From NCBI GenBank assembly GCA_027422505.1, contig JAPQWV010000005.1:16696501-16760500 (forward strand): a stretch of DNA of 64,000 bases, read 5' to 3'. The notes under the pieces are model-generated. The model was given only the letters and a program-made list of their open reading frames with translations, made no database searches and had not been told where the DNA came from. Positions 19,840-31,030 of this stretch are shown piece after piece. Both the position numbers and the translations under genes were made by a program. Source of the stretch: Craterostigma plantagineum (taxonomy: Eukaryota > Streptophyta > Magnoliopsida > Lamiales > Linderniaceae). The stretch's first letter is position 1, and the number at the start of each line of letters is the position of its first letter.

Positions 19840-22800
19840 GACATAAATTGCAAGTAATCGGTATAAATTCGATGTACCCATGAGAAATCGAGGTCTATTT
19901 TACCTTATTGAGTCAAAAACGCCGATATTTATGCAGTTTTCATCTGCTTTTTAGTGTCGTTTGTGGTTTACGTTATATTTCTCGCGGTGCATTTGCTTGA
20001 ATGCAGAATGTGTTATTTTCAACGAATAAAGTGTTATTAAAGTTCATCGGTATGTTACTAATAAGTCATATATGGTTGTTAAACATGAAACACTTGTTAT
20101 TTTATTTTCTGTTATAAGTATTTCTTTTTTACACGATTTAGGGAAAATATAATATACGTTTCTTGCAACTAATCGATATAAATTCGAGGTACCCATGAGA
20201 AATTGAGGTCTATTTGACCTTATTGAGTCAATGACGACGTGATTAATGCACTTTTCATCTTGTTTTTAGTGTCGTTTGTGATTTTCGTTTTATTTCTTTC
20301 GATCCATTACTTGTATACAGACTGTGTTATTTACGACAAACAATGTGTTATTACCTCTCAGCGACATGTTACTTCTAAGTCAAAATTTGTTATTAACCAT
20401 AAGACATTTGTTATTTTTTGCTATGTTATAAGTATTTCTTTTTTACACGATTTAGGAAAAATATAATATACGTTTCTTGCAACTAATCAATATAAATTCG
20501 AGGTACCCATGAGAAATTGAGGTTTATTTGACCTTATTGAGTCAATGACGACGTGATTAATGCACTTTTCATCTTGTTTTTTAGTATCGTTTGTGATTTT
20601 TGTTTTATTCCTTTCGATCCATTACTTGTATACAGACTGTGTTATTTACGACAAACAATGTGTTATTACCTTTCAGCGACATGTTACTTCTAAGTGAAAA
20701 TTTGTTATTAACCATAAGATATTTGTTATTTTTTGCTATGTTATAAGTATTTCTTTTTTACACGATTTAGGGAAAATATAATATACGTTTCTTGCAACTA
20801 ATCGGTATAAATTCGAGGTACCCATGAGAAATTGATGTCTATTTTACCTTATTGAGTCAATAACGACGTGATTTATGCAGTTTTCATCTGTTTTTTAGTG
20901 TCGTTTGTGATTTTCGTTCTTTTTATCCCGATCCATTATTTGCATACAGAATGTGTTATTTAAGACAAACAAGACGTTATTAACTTTCAGTGATGTATTA
21001 TTTTTTAGTCAACATTTGTTATTACCCTGAAGACATTTGTTATTTTTGTGAGACTTATCAACAGTTTAATGTGGTACCCTTAAGGGTTTAATTGTTACCA
21101 ATAGAGTGTTATTTGTTATAAAATTGCTGTCTATGTACTAGGGTTTCTAGATAATTGGTTATCGTCTATGCGCTAGGGTTTTTGGGTAGTTTTTGGGGTT
21201 TAGGACTTACGGGTTCGAGGTTAAGATTAAGGGTTTACGACATGAAATTTTGGGAGAACGATCCACGACTTGTGCAGGTATTTCTACAACCTTAAAAAAA
21301 TTTTGGGGTTCGGGGTTTAGGTTTTAGGGTTTAGGGTTTCGGGCTTCGGATTTAGGGTTTTGAGCTTAGTATTTTGTGTTTGTGGTCTATAAATGTTATT
21401 CGTACTTTAATGTTGATGTTTGAACATGTTCGTGGTGCAATTCATAATGTTATGTTCCATTGAAAGATGTAATAGTCTGTTTTGCAATGGAGGACTATAT
21501 ATTTATATATCTATTGAGATCAATATTCCTCTATTGACATCAAATTTCGCTTAATGTGTCTTTCAAACGAATGTGGTGATTAAACTTCATCAAATTATAT
21601 ATTTACATGAACATCCATATTAAACATCCAAAATAAAAGTGTATTTTTGTACGAATTAATCGGATTATTGGCGTGGTATTAAACAGCATTTATGAGGTAT
21701 CAGTATTGATCAATGTGTTATTAGTTGAGTTCGTGTTGTTTTTTCTTACCTACCATGTGTTATTATTTCCAATTAATGTAGTACAATTTTGAGAAGTCCT
21801 GTAAATATTCTCTGACAATTCTGTTAAATTCTCTGACGGTCCAGAACCTTCTAGAATATTCTCAATGAAGTGTCTTTTTTACATGTATATGTGTTATATT
21901 TGTTGGGTAAACTGTTACTCACTTAAAAAACGTTTTAGTCTTAGAGAAAGCTAGATTTTCTCAAAAAAATTCGTCTTGATTAGTAAGACCCATCTGAAAT
22001 TGAGGACGGAAAAGCTTTATTCAGTCACAAACGCTGAGATTTATGCAGTTTTCATATGTGTTTTAGTGTCATTTGTGATTTTCATTTTATCCCTTTCGAT
22101 CCACTACTTGTATACAGAATGCGTTATTTACGACAAAGAAGGCTTTATTATCTTTCAGCGATGTGTTACTTCTAAGTCAACATTTGTTATTAACCATAAG
22201 ACATTTGTTATTTTTGGTTATGTTATAAGTATTATTTTTTTACACGATTTAGGGAAAATATAATATACATTTCTTGCAACTAATCGGTATAAATTCTAGG
22301 TACCCATGAGAAATTGAGGTCTATTTTACCTTATTGAGTCAATAACGTGGAGATTTATGCAGTTTTCATCTGTTTTTTAGTGTCGTTGTGATTTTCGTTT
22401 TATCCATTTTGATCCATTACTTGTATACAGAATGTGTTATTTACGACAAAGCATGCGTTGTTACCTTTCGGCGTCGTGTTACTTCTAAGTCAACGTTTGT
22501 TATTAAGCATAAGACATTTGTTATTTTTGGCTATGTTATAAGTATTTCTTTTTACACGATTTAGGGAAAATATAATATCCGTTTCTTGCAACTAATCGGT
22601 CTAAATTCGAGGTACCCATGAGAAATTGAGGCCTATTTTACCTTATTGAGTCAATAACGCGGAGATTTATGCAGTTTTCATTTGTTTTTTACTGTCGTTT
22701 GTGATTTTCGTTTTATCCATTTCGATCCATTACTTGTATACAGAATGTGTTATTTACGACAAAGCATGCGTTATTACCTTTCAGCGTCGTGTTACTTCTA

Positions 22801-22870
22801 AGTCAACATTTGTTATTAAACATAATACATTTGTTATTTTTGGCTATATTCGTTATTTCTGACGATTAAA
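19840..22870 (+). repeat. about 310 bp tandem repeat units, interrupted
   Basis: Each unit starts near CTTGCAACTAATCGGTATAA, followed by AGGTACCCATGAGAAATTGA and CTTATTGAGTCAA. Unit starts lie near 19845, 20163, 20473, 20785, 22270 and 22585, with a partial unit at about 21975. A different segment (about 21050-21960) interrupts the array. Open frames of 75-95 codons appear in some units but are broken in others, so I do not treat them as genes. Confidence 0.88.
21180..21365 (+). repeat. degenerate telomere-like TTTAGGG stretch
   Basis: Several imperfect copies of the plant telomere word (GGTTTAGG, TTTTAGGGTTTAGGGTTTC, GATTTAGGGTTTTG) occur within the segment that interrupts the 310 bp units. 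It is short and degenerate. Confidence 0.5.
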
Positions 22871-23450
22871 GCTGCAAATTAGATATACAAATCAAACCCA
22901 CGATCAAATTAACAATAATTTCAACATATTAGGTCATAAATTTTGATATTTTCGGCTACAGTCTCAATGATTTCTGTTATTTGTATGTAGCCGTTTTTTT
23001 CTAGCTTCCATAGATCTTTTGAAGATTTTTTTCAATCTCAACGATTTATGTTTATCATTTTCGGCTACAATATCAACGATTTCTGATGATTAAAGCTGCA
23101 AATTAGCAAAACAAATCGAGCTTGAAGTTTTTTTTTAAAGAAGATTTGAGCTTGCAGCGAAAATCGCTCGTTGGAGAAGACGATGGCAAAAGATTGTAAA
23201 TTTCGCATCTGTTAGAGGGTATATATGTCATATCGCATAGTTTGGGTCTTTTACTCTAAGACTTTTGAAAAGTAGGTCCTTAACTCTTACTGAAATTTTA
23301 TTAGGGCCTGAACCCTACTTAAACATGTTAACGGGGCCTGACTGATAATTAACCCTTTGAAAAAAGTAATAAAACACAAACGCTTAAATCACTTACGTCC
23401 ACTGTTGAAGATGATCACAATTTCGCTGTGGAGATTATTTGACATACTTA

Positions 23451-23974
23451 CACTACAAAACACAGCGCTTTTAGCGACTACACATCGTAGTCCGTAACGC
23501 GAACGCTAAGGGCATTAGCGACCAATATAGCGAATACTACTTCAGGCGCTAAAGCAAAAGTCGCTAAGCGGGCCGTGGTCGGTAGCCAGTCGCCACTTCC
23601 GATTTGTGGACTGAAGGAAATTTTTATTTTTGTTGAGATGTGAGCGTTAAGCCGCGATTTGGGGTTTTAGGGCAAACATTTACCGACTATTGTAGTCGGA
23701 ATAACTAGTCGTTAAATATAGACTGTGACTAACAATAACAACATAGCCTCCAAAAGTCTAATAGCATATTTTCGACTACAGCTGTAGTCGGTAATGTAGT
23801 CGGAAAATCGTTGTGGGGACTACGGAAAAGTACGATTTCGACTATGATCGTAGTCTGTATTGCGACTAGGTTTCGTAGTAGCAATTTTGATTCATAGTCG
23901 ATATTTTTTCATAATAGTGACTAAATTATTTGTAGTCCATATTTGTAGTCGCTAAAAGCGCTTTTTTTGTAGTG
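23451..23974. mobile_element. CACTA-type MITE
   Basis: Begins CACTACAAAACACAGCGC and ends GCGCTTTTTTTGTAGTG, a clean CACTA inverted terminal pair. The interior carries TAGCGACTA/TAGTCGCTA subterminal repeats and no coding. Flanking trinucleotides are TTA and TGA, one mismatch from a 3 bp duplication. It sits in the hAT pseudogene. Confidence 0.85.
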
Positions 23975-24135
23975 TGAATGACAGCTTTGTCATATTCAAC
24001 AGACGTCCTAACAGAACTTAAACCATCTTGAACAATCCGATTCATGATATGTGCAACAACGAACATGCAACAACTTTCCTCCCATGATATACTTATCATA
24101 ATGGTCAAATTGTGATCTCAAATACGCAATAGCAA
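23975..24135 (-). pseudogene. hAT transposase pseudogene, piece C
   Basis: The minus strand reads like the hAT block that follows the DNASAN motif: ..AIAYLRSQFDHYDKYIMGG, then LLHVRC, and after a frame disturbance SVRTSVEYDKAVIH. It continues piece B (26732-27256) once the CACTA element at 24136-26731 and its CAA duplication are removed. The downstream part is interrupted again by the MITE at 23451-23974. Confidence 0.8.
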
Positions 24136-26731
24136 CACTACTAGAAAATACAGTATTAGACACGGAAATTTCTGTGTCTAAAACTAAAATTATGTTTCAA
24201 CTGATACATTAGACACGGAATTATCTGTGTCTGAATCTGTAGGTATTGCTCTCGGGGCAAATTGGATTCGGATAAGATTCCGTTTCTAAAATAAATTTTG
24301 TCACAGAGAATTCCATCTCAAATCCGTGTCTAATAATGAAAAATAATATCAAAATCAGACACGGATATTTCTGTTTCTAAAATCGAATTTATGTACCTAA
24401 TGAATTACTCAAATATGAATCCCACATACCCACTTAAGATGCAACACAATCTTCACATGCATGTAAGACTAGAATTCACCAAAATATATTGTTATGTCAT
24501 AAAAAAAATACAAATCTAACCTAAAATATCTATCAAGAAGTTCATTTTTTTCCAAAACTACTTGGATATTTATGATTTAGAAGTCCAACACCTCGAAGCA
24601 AATCTCTTATCACCAATTCAAGCTTTTCTTCACGCTTCTTAGAGTCTTCGAGGGCATGAAGAAGTTGTTCTTCTCTCGATAGAAACAATTCTTCTCTCTT
24701 TCTGTAATCTTCTTCAAATCTCTTAAATCTATCATCCATCTTTTTGATAGTTCGTGAATCCTATTTGCTTGAGAATCCGTGAATGACCATGAGTCCGAAG
24801 AATGACAACGTCCTACCCCATAAAGGAGCCCTTTAGACGGACCTCTAGTGATACTACACCATGATGATATATCGAATGAATGCTCACTCGAATGGTCATC
24901 GTAACCTGTTTTTTCTCTGTACTCTTCCTAAAGAGATGAAAGTGATGCAATCATTTGTATTGTTAATGAAATGATCCAAAAGATTAATGAAGAAATACTT
25001 ACACTCATTTTCTTTGATTTACCATCGACAAACTCTCCGGTTCCTTTGTTAGTTTTATGCAAGCGCTCGAAAAGCTCGAAATCATTCGCTTCTCTTGAAT
25101 TCTTTCTCCTACAATCAAGAAATAAACAAGGTGATAGCCCTTCTTTCTTGCTTAAGAAAGCTCGATTAGCACAACAAGTGCAAGGACATTTTATCCGACC
25201 ATCCGACACAAATTTGGAATGTGCATATGCAAAGTCTAAAAACCCATTGACCCCTTTCACAAATTCATCCGAGAGGTAACCTTTGTCATTGTTTCGGTCC
25301 CACATCCAACTACGATTCATAATCCTGCGTTCTTAAGTTGTTAAACAAGTCAAATGAAAGCCATATTATGAATGAGCAAATTTAGGGATTAACCTAATGC
25401 ATACTTTTATTATCCAATTCAAGGTAATATGTTTCATCTTCTTCCATTCCAATTAATAAGCCAAACAAAATCCAACATTATAAAGGGAAAAGAAACATAA
25501 AGAACTCCATTGCATATTTCACCAATCAGACACACATACAAAACACAATAATTCCCCCAAATGAAGACACATTTCAAAATAGATTAATTGTTTTAAAATA
25601 ATAAAGGCAGAAATCACAACTCACATATCAAGATCGAAGCATGCTTACCTGAACGATGAAAACAGCTTCAATCAACCAAATAGAAATCAATGAACTCTGA
25701 TGATCTACAAAATAGATTTATAATTGCCGAATCAAAGTAGGCTGGTGAAATTAAATAGAATGAAATGAGCTCGTGATGATTCAAAGTGTTGATTTGTGAT
25801 TGGAATAATTACCTTGTCGATTTGATCAACGCCCAAACGGAGCTCTACCTCCCATGGCAGCTCGAGCTCGCTCCTCTGTTTTTTGTCTATGAGAAAAGTC
25901 GATTAGTGTCTTTAGTGTATGTGTGTTGGTGAAAAGTCGATTTTCTCTGGAGCTCTACCAAAAACGAAAATGAGCACATTTCCATAAGTTGTTATTTTAA
26001 TATGGATTGGGCTTATAATTTCTCAATATGGGTGAACATTTTCTTTTACTAAGAAATTCATTAAGTCCAAGAAAGTGTGGGTTCATTAAAGTGTCGAAGA
26101 AGGTTTTGATGGCTTCGAGCTAGCTGCTGTTTGATGTTGGGGTTTACGTTTAGATAAGAAAGGCTGCTCTTTGATTGGTTTCCTTGTTTTCGAAGGAAGT
26201 TTTTGTTGTCTTCTTATTATTACAGTAATAAGATGCTCAAAATGCTTCATTTCTCTTGTTGACTCAAAATGCACATTTTAAGTCCAAATTTCAATATATT
26301 AATTATTTAGACACGGATTCAGAAACAGAATATTTCCGTTTTTATTTTCATATCTAATCCGTATCTAATTTTATTTGAAATAAAAATAAAAACTGCCAAA
26401 ATCGTATATAAGTCTCATAATTTAGAAACGGATTCAGAAACAGAGCATTTCCGTTTTTATTCCCGTATCTAATCCGTGTCTAAATAAAAATATTAGTTTA
26501 TTCTGAAAATCTATGTCAGAATCCGTTTCCATATTCATAATTTAGACACGGATTCAGAAACAGAACATTTCGGTTTTTATTTCCGTATCAAATCCGTGTC
26601 TAAATAAAATATTAATTTATTTTGAAATAAAAATAAAAATCGTGTCAGAATCCGTTTCTAATACTTATAATTTAGACACGGAACGAATTCAGTATCTATT
26701 TTTATGTCTGATGCTATGTTTTCTGGTAGTG
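24136..26731. mobile_element. CACTA (En/Spm-type) element, deletion derivative
   Basis: Starts CACTACTAGAAAATACAG and ends GTTTTCTGGTAGTG, with a perfect 3 bp duplication CAA on both sides. Both ends carry subterminal repeats of TTAGACACGGA with the mirrored TCCGTGTCTAA, a different family from the TAGTCGCTA elements nearby. It keeps part of an En/Spm-type protein gene on the minus strand (24542-25320) but lacks the main transposase. Length is 2596 bp. Confidence 0.93.
24542..25320 (-). pseudogene. CACTA transposase-associated domain / Ptta-like remnant
   Basis: The first exon-like frame (25320 down) starts MNRSWMWDRNNDKGYLSDEF and contains RIKCPCTCCANRAFLSKKEG, the cysteine pattern of the transposase-associated domain. 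It is followed by ELFERLHKTNKGTGEFVDG, typical of plant Ptta/En/Spm proteins. Further down (24739-24542) MDDRFKRFEEDYRKREE begins a charged coiled-coil C-terminus. The two parts are separated by introns or frame breaks (about 24740-24930). No catalytic transposase core is present, so it is probably not functional in transposition. Confidence 0.75.
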
Positions 26732-27256
26732 CAACAACATTCGCACTAGCATTGTCGACAAGAATAGTAAAGACGTTATCAATTCCCCCAATAAGCCAAA
26801 TACAACTCAATTGACTTTCCAATGTCGTTTTCCCGATGACTCGATATCGGCTTAAAATTCAGCACCTTCTTTTGCAACTTTCAGTAGTTATCCACATAAT
26901 GAACAGTAAGACACATGTAGTTAAGTTTTGTATAGATGTCCAAGTGTTCGTGGTTAAACAAACCATCCCAATATTTCCGTTAATTTGAGCCATCACTTTT
27001 TTTTCTTTTCTTCCAAATAAAAACGTAAACATTCCTATTCCCTAGCCACAGTCACCCTAGAAGAAAATTGAAATGAATGTTGACAAGCACTAACAAAATG
27101 CCAAAACCTTTCCCATCCACTAATTTGTACGGAAGCTTATCCACAATGATCATTTGTGATAGTTCCTTCCTAACTGTTAGTTGGTCAAACTTCCAAGCAA
27201 CTAAATTAACTTTTTCATCCTCTCCCCCATCTCTAATAGCTAATTGAGTTTTTATC
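26732..27256 (-). pseudogene. hAT transposase pseudogene, piece B
   Basis: Minus-strand frames match the middle of plant hAT (ricesleeper-like) transposases: VRKELSQMIIVDKLP, VTVARE, then CLTTNTWTSIQN, NYMCLTVHYVDNY, KVLNFKPISSHRENDIGKSI and VFTILVDNASAN. Several stops and frame changes are present. The left boundary is the CACTA insertion at 26731, the right boundary the copia insertion at 27257. Confidence 0.88.
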
Positions 27257-27608
27257 TGTTGGGTCCTATTTTATCAATTCTAAGATCCTATGCTTCAATC
27301 CTAAGGAAATCGATTAGAATTATTGAGAATTGAATTTCGATCGAAAACCTTCTTTGAAGAACGTCGAGAGAGAAACCTTGCTGTGAGATGATGTTTTCTT
27401 ACTTTCTCTCTCTAGAAATTAGATCGGCAGCCCTCCGGATCAAATTTTTAAAATCTTTTATTAAGCTCAATGATTGTACAAGTATTTATACCAAACATAC
27501 TTGGTATAAATAACAAGTAAAGTCCTAAACTAACGACAAATACAATAAAAGCCCCTAATTACAAGGACAGCTAATAAATCAAAGCACCACTTAAAATGAT
27601 ATTCTACA
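27257..27608 (-). repeat. 3' LTR of copia element 1
   Basis: 352 bp, closely similar to 37077-37425. It contains a TATA-like stretch around TTTATACCAAACATACTTGG and ends at the TTATC duplication. Few differences from its partner are visible by eye. Confidence 0.95.
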
Positions 27609-30600
27609 ATCTCCCCTTTGTGCTTGATTTCTCTTCCGCGCTGTTTGTCCTCGTCGGGCATAGTACGACCTGTGCAAGCCCAGCGCATGCTCGAAGCTCC
27701 TAATGCTGTTCCGCAGCTCCAGTCGCTCCTCGATGTCCTCAAGAAGTTCCATCAGAAGCAGTTGTTCTCTCACAAACCTATGAAGCTTCAGCATCGTCTC
27801 TCCGTTGATCTCTTCCAACCTCTTTTCTATGTTCTTCCTGATGACATTGAGCGTCCCCTCACAAAATTTATGAACTTCAGTCTTCAACATCAACCTAGTC
27901 TTCTTATCATGGTACTTGACCTGGCGCATCATGAACCGGTAGAGTCCCTCGAGTCCTTCATTCGTTATGAAGCCTTGAGGACCCTTGTACTTCTCTACGT
28001 ACAGCTTGTAGAGATTGTACACCTCTTCGGCGGGATGTAAGGTAGGTCGCTCTCGCTTAGCTCCGCTCGATCTGTCTATCCGCTCTATGACGTAGAATGG
28101 TGTTGGAAGATTTTCTTTCGTGCAGTAGACGCTTAGCAGCTGACATATTGAGGATAACTCATTGAAGTGACTGTTCAGTCGTTCCTCGGGATCCCCAGGC
28201 TCATATCTAGTCCAAGTTGGGTCAGCATCCAAAGATAAGTCATCCTCGTCTGCTGTTCCCAGTGAGAGATGCCTCTGAGTTCGAACTCGTTCGACTTCTT
28301 GACTTTGTCCGGTTACCTCCGTATGTGTTCATGAACTTCTTCCAGGAACGGGATCTCAATCCTGATGTTTTCCCACGGTGTGTCGATTCGAACGAATCAT
28401 GGCCTTTGTCTCGTTGGAGAATTCGCTCGTTGAGCAATCAAATCTGGAAGCCTTGAGGGAATTTGTTCGTGATCTTCACCTTCTTGGAGTTCTTCGTCTT
28501 CTATCAGCACGAGGTCCACCGAAGCTTGCTGTAAGAAGTGTCAAACGTCCTTGAGCCGCTGTCTCTGATGCTCGTCGGGCACGGAATGGATCATCCACTG
28601 TCCTTCGAAGATGTATTTGTCGAGGAACTCGTGTGGGTTGACACCATGTCCTGACGGTCCCGATTGGTCTGGAGCGGTCGAGTGAGTTGCTTGAGTCTGC
28701 GCCAAGGCCACGAGCATGGCGACACTTGCTTCTTCTTCCGGAAGCAAGGGGCTTGTAAAGGTCGTTGGTGAGGGCGGAGGTGTCCTTAGGTGAAAGGTTG
28801 ATGGGTCGATTGGGTCGATTTGGGTTGAATGAATGGTGCGGTACGTGGTGGTGGTTGTTTGGGTAGTGAGTTGCGAGGTTTCAGCGGCTCCAGCACTTGT
28901 CTGTGTCGCGCCCAAGCTTCGTCCTTGACTTCGTGTTTGTATTCGAGGCCTCTTCTCCCCCTCATGATGTCCTTGATCATCTGGGTCGTCATGTCGGCGT
29001 TTGGAGCGAGAGCCTTGGCCTCGACAAGTTTTGGTTGGGTCAGGACGATCGACGAGACGGTGGAAGAGGTCTTCTTCTTCTGGCGTTCCAGTGGTCAGCT
29101 CTAGTAGGAGGGCGACTAAGATTGTGTGGAGGTCGCTGATAGGTACTGTTGCAGGGTTGATTAGGTTGTGTGTGAGGATGGGTGTGGCGATTGGGAAGGG
29201 TTGTGTCGATTGAGAGGGTGTGAGGATAAGTTGTGAGGAAGATGGCTCCGAGACGGGTGCTTTGCCACGATCTTGGCGGGACGTCTCGATTGCTGTACGC
29301 ACCCTCTCCATAATTTTCTCTTCAAAGGATCTTAATGCCTCGGAGAGAGCGGCCTGAAGTCGATCTTCAGTCACAAACTGGACGGGCGCCTCCATTGTTG
29401 AAGGACCTGGTCGACAGATGTCGCCTGTTGACAATCCTTGAGCTAACGCCGGCTCCTCAGGTTGGCTCGTAGTCACTTGAGGTTGTGACTGTCCGAGACT
29501 TCCATCCAATCCTCGATTCGAATCTTGAAGATTCTCATCTATGGATGTTGTGGCAGGCTCTGATTGAACCTGCGAACCAGACACGGGAAGGTCGTGCTGC
29601 GGCTCAAGATTGAGCGATGTAAGGTCCGCAGCCCTTGGAGTGAGAACTGGCATCATGTCTGATGTGGTGGTGACAGGTACAAAGAGAGACTCGAACGGGA
29701 AGCTCAAGGGGTCCTTCTTATTAGTCGGATCTCCTCATCTGACTCGGTGTCGGATGGGGTAGCCGTGTGAGGGGAACGTTCACATGCAACATCCTCACGG
29801 GCTTGTTCTATCACCAACGGCTCTTGAGGTGTGATCGTGGAGATCAAGGCCTCTATTTCTGGCATTGTAGCCAGTGGAGGTGACTTGTGCCTCGTTTCTG
29901 CTTCGGGCTGTGTTTCCTGTTGCAGGATCTCCTCAATAGATCCTTAGAACACGCCAACAGCAATGGGCACTTCAGCACCGAGTGGTTCTGGTGGAGCCTC
30001 TTGTTCATACTCTTGCGCCACAACGTCAATCAACGTGGCATCTTCATCAGGTAGTTGTATTTCCTGAGTTGGAGGCTCATGTTCTAGTTCCTGGGCAACT
30101 TGGTCTATCATCTCGGCCTCAGGACTAGGTAGGTGCTATTGTTGAGGAGGGCTCATATGGAAATCTGTCGGGGGCCCTCGAATCATCTGTTCTGTTAAAT
30201 GATGTTCTCGACAGTATCGTTGATATTCGTCTCCCGAGGGGTCAGCAAGACGAAGCAGCTCGAACGTAATCAGCATCGATGGCTGATCTAAGTTCGTAAG
30301 CTTCGGGTGGTGGAAAAATTTTAGGCGAGGCGGTTGTTAGTTTCCTCCAGGAGGCAAGCGAGGAATGCTCTCATGTATCTACATGAGTTGTCGGATGATA
30401 ACAGAGAACCACCTCGCACACGGCACGTTCTTCGACCTATTGTTCTCTTTTTGTCTGATCTGCTCTGCTAGATCGTTCCAGATCAGTTGGGCTGAGAACA
30501 TGATTCCATGAACTATCCGGAGAATGTTGTCGTTGCCTTTGTCGAAGCCCGCGTGCTTCGGAGATAGAAACTTGTTAACAATTCCGAAGAGTGTCTTCCA

Positions 30601-31030
30601 TGGATGAGGAATCCCATTGCTCTGCATTTGCACGAGGTTGATGAGAGGCGTACGGTATCCCATTTGGAGGAAATCTTGAACCCTCAGCATCTGTTGGCAA
30701 GGGGTCATAGTTGTGGCTGAAGGGAAGGTCGAGGACGAGCCCAAAGTCATTCTTGTTCATATTAATGTGTCTCGTCCCGAACACGGAAGTAAAGGTGTAT
30801 GCTCCTTCAACAACATGACTCTTGATCATCCCCCAAAACTGCTGGAGATAGACCATAGGCACCGAGGCTGTCACCGTTAGTGCGTGCCACAGGGGATGGC
30901 CTTGTAATATGGACACAATAATCTCATCCGAACACCTAAAGGTAGTCAGGTCGAGCTGAAAGTTGGGGTCCTGAACCTTGAGATATAAGTTCTTGTCGTA
31001 AATGTGGTTATACACAGGATAGTGGTCCAT
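27591..31030 (-). pseudogene. accessory (post-pol) ORF of copia element 1, broken
   Basis: Begins at an ATG (31030) with MDHYPVYNHIYDKNLYLKV. It then has SVPMVYLQQFWGMIKSH and, in a shifted frame from about 30700, NGIPHPWKTLFGIVNKFLSP. This pattern recurs in extra proteins encoded after pol in some plant copia elements. A P/S/T/Q-rich middle (29707-28541, 388 codons open, with LQAALSEALRSFEEKIMERV) looks disordered. A final open block (28232-27591) is helical and charged and runs into the LTR. Several frameshifts and stops separate the blocks. The function of such proteins is unknown; an envelope- or capsid-like role is only speculation. Confidence 0.7.

Larger units (their letters stand above)
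19341..23355. mobile_element. non-autonomous Mutator-like element with internal tandem repeats
   Basis: Flanked by a perfect 9 bp duplication TTTGAAAAA (19332-19340 and 23356-23364). Ends are imperfect inverted repeats: GGGAAGATTTCTGTTCAGGC on the left and GGGTTAATTATCAGTCAGGC on the right (reversed). The TIR similarity extends over roughly 100 bp (GGACCY, CTACTTTT blocks). The interior has no transposase. It is filled with ~310 bp tandem units and a scattered TGTTAYT word. Element length is 4015 bp. The TSD size and GG-starting TIR suggest the Mutator superfamily. Confidence 0.82.

Noticed and set aside
20239..22263. Repeated 75-95 codon hydrophobic ORFs in the 310 bp units
   Set aside because: They look like membrane peptides, but other units have frameshifts and stops at the same places and the period is not a multiple of three. 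Best explained by repeat composition.
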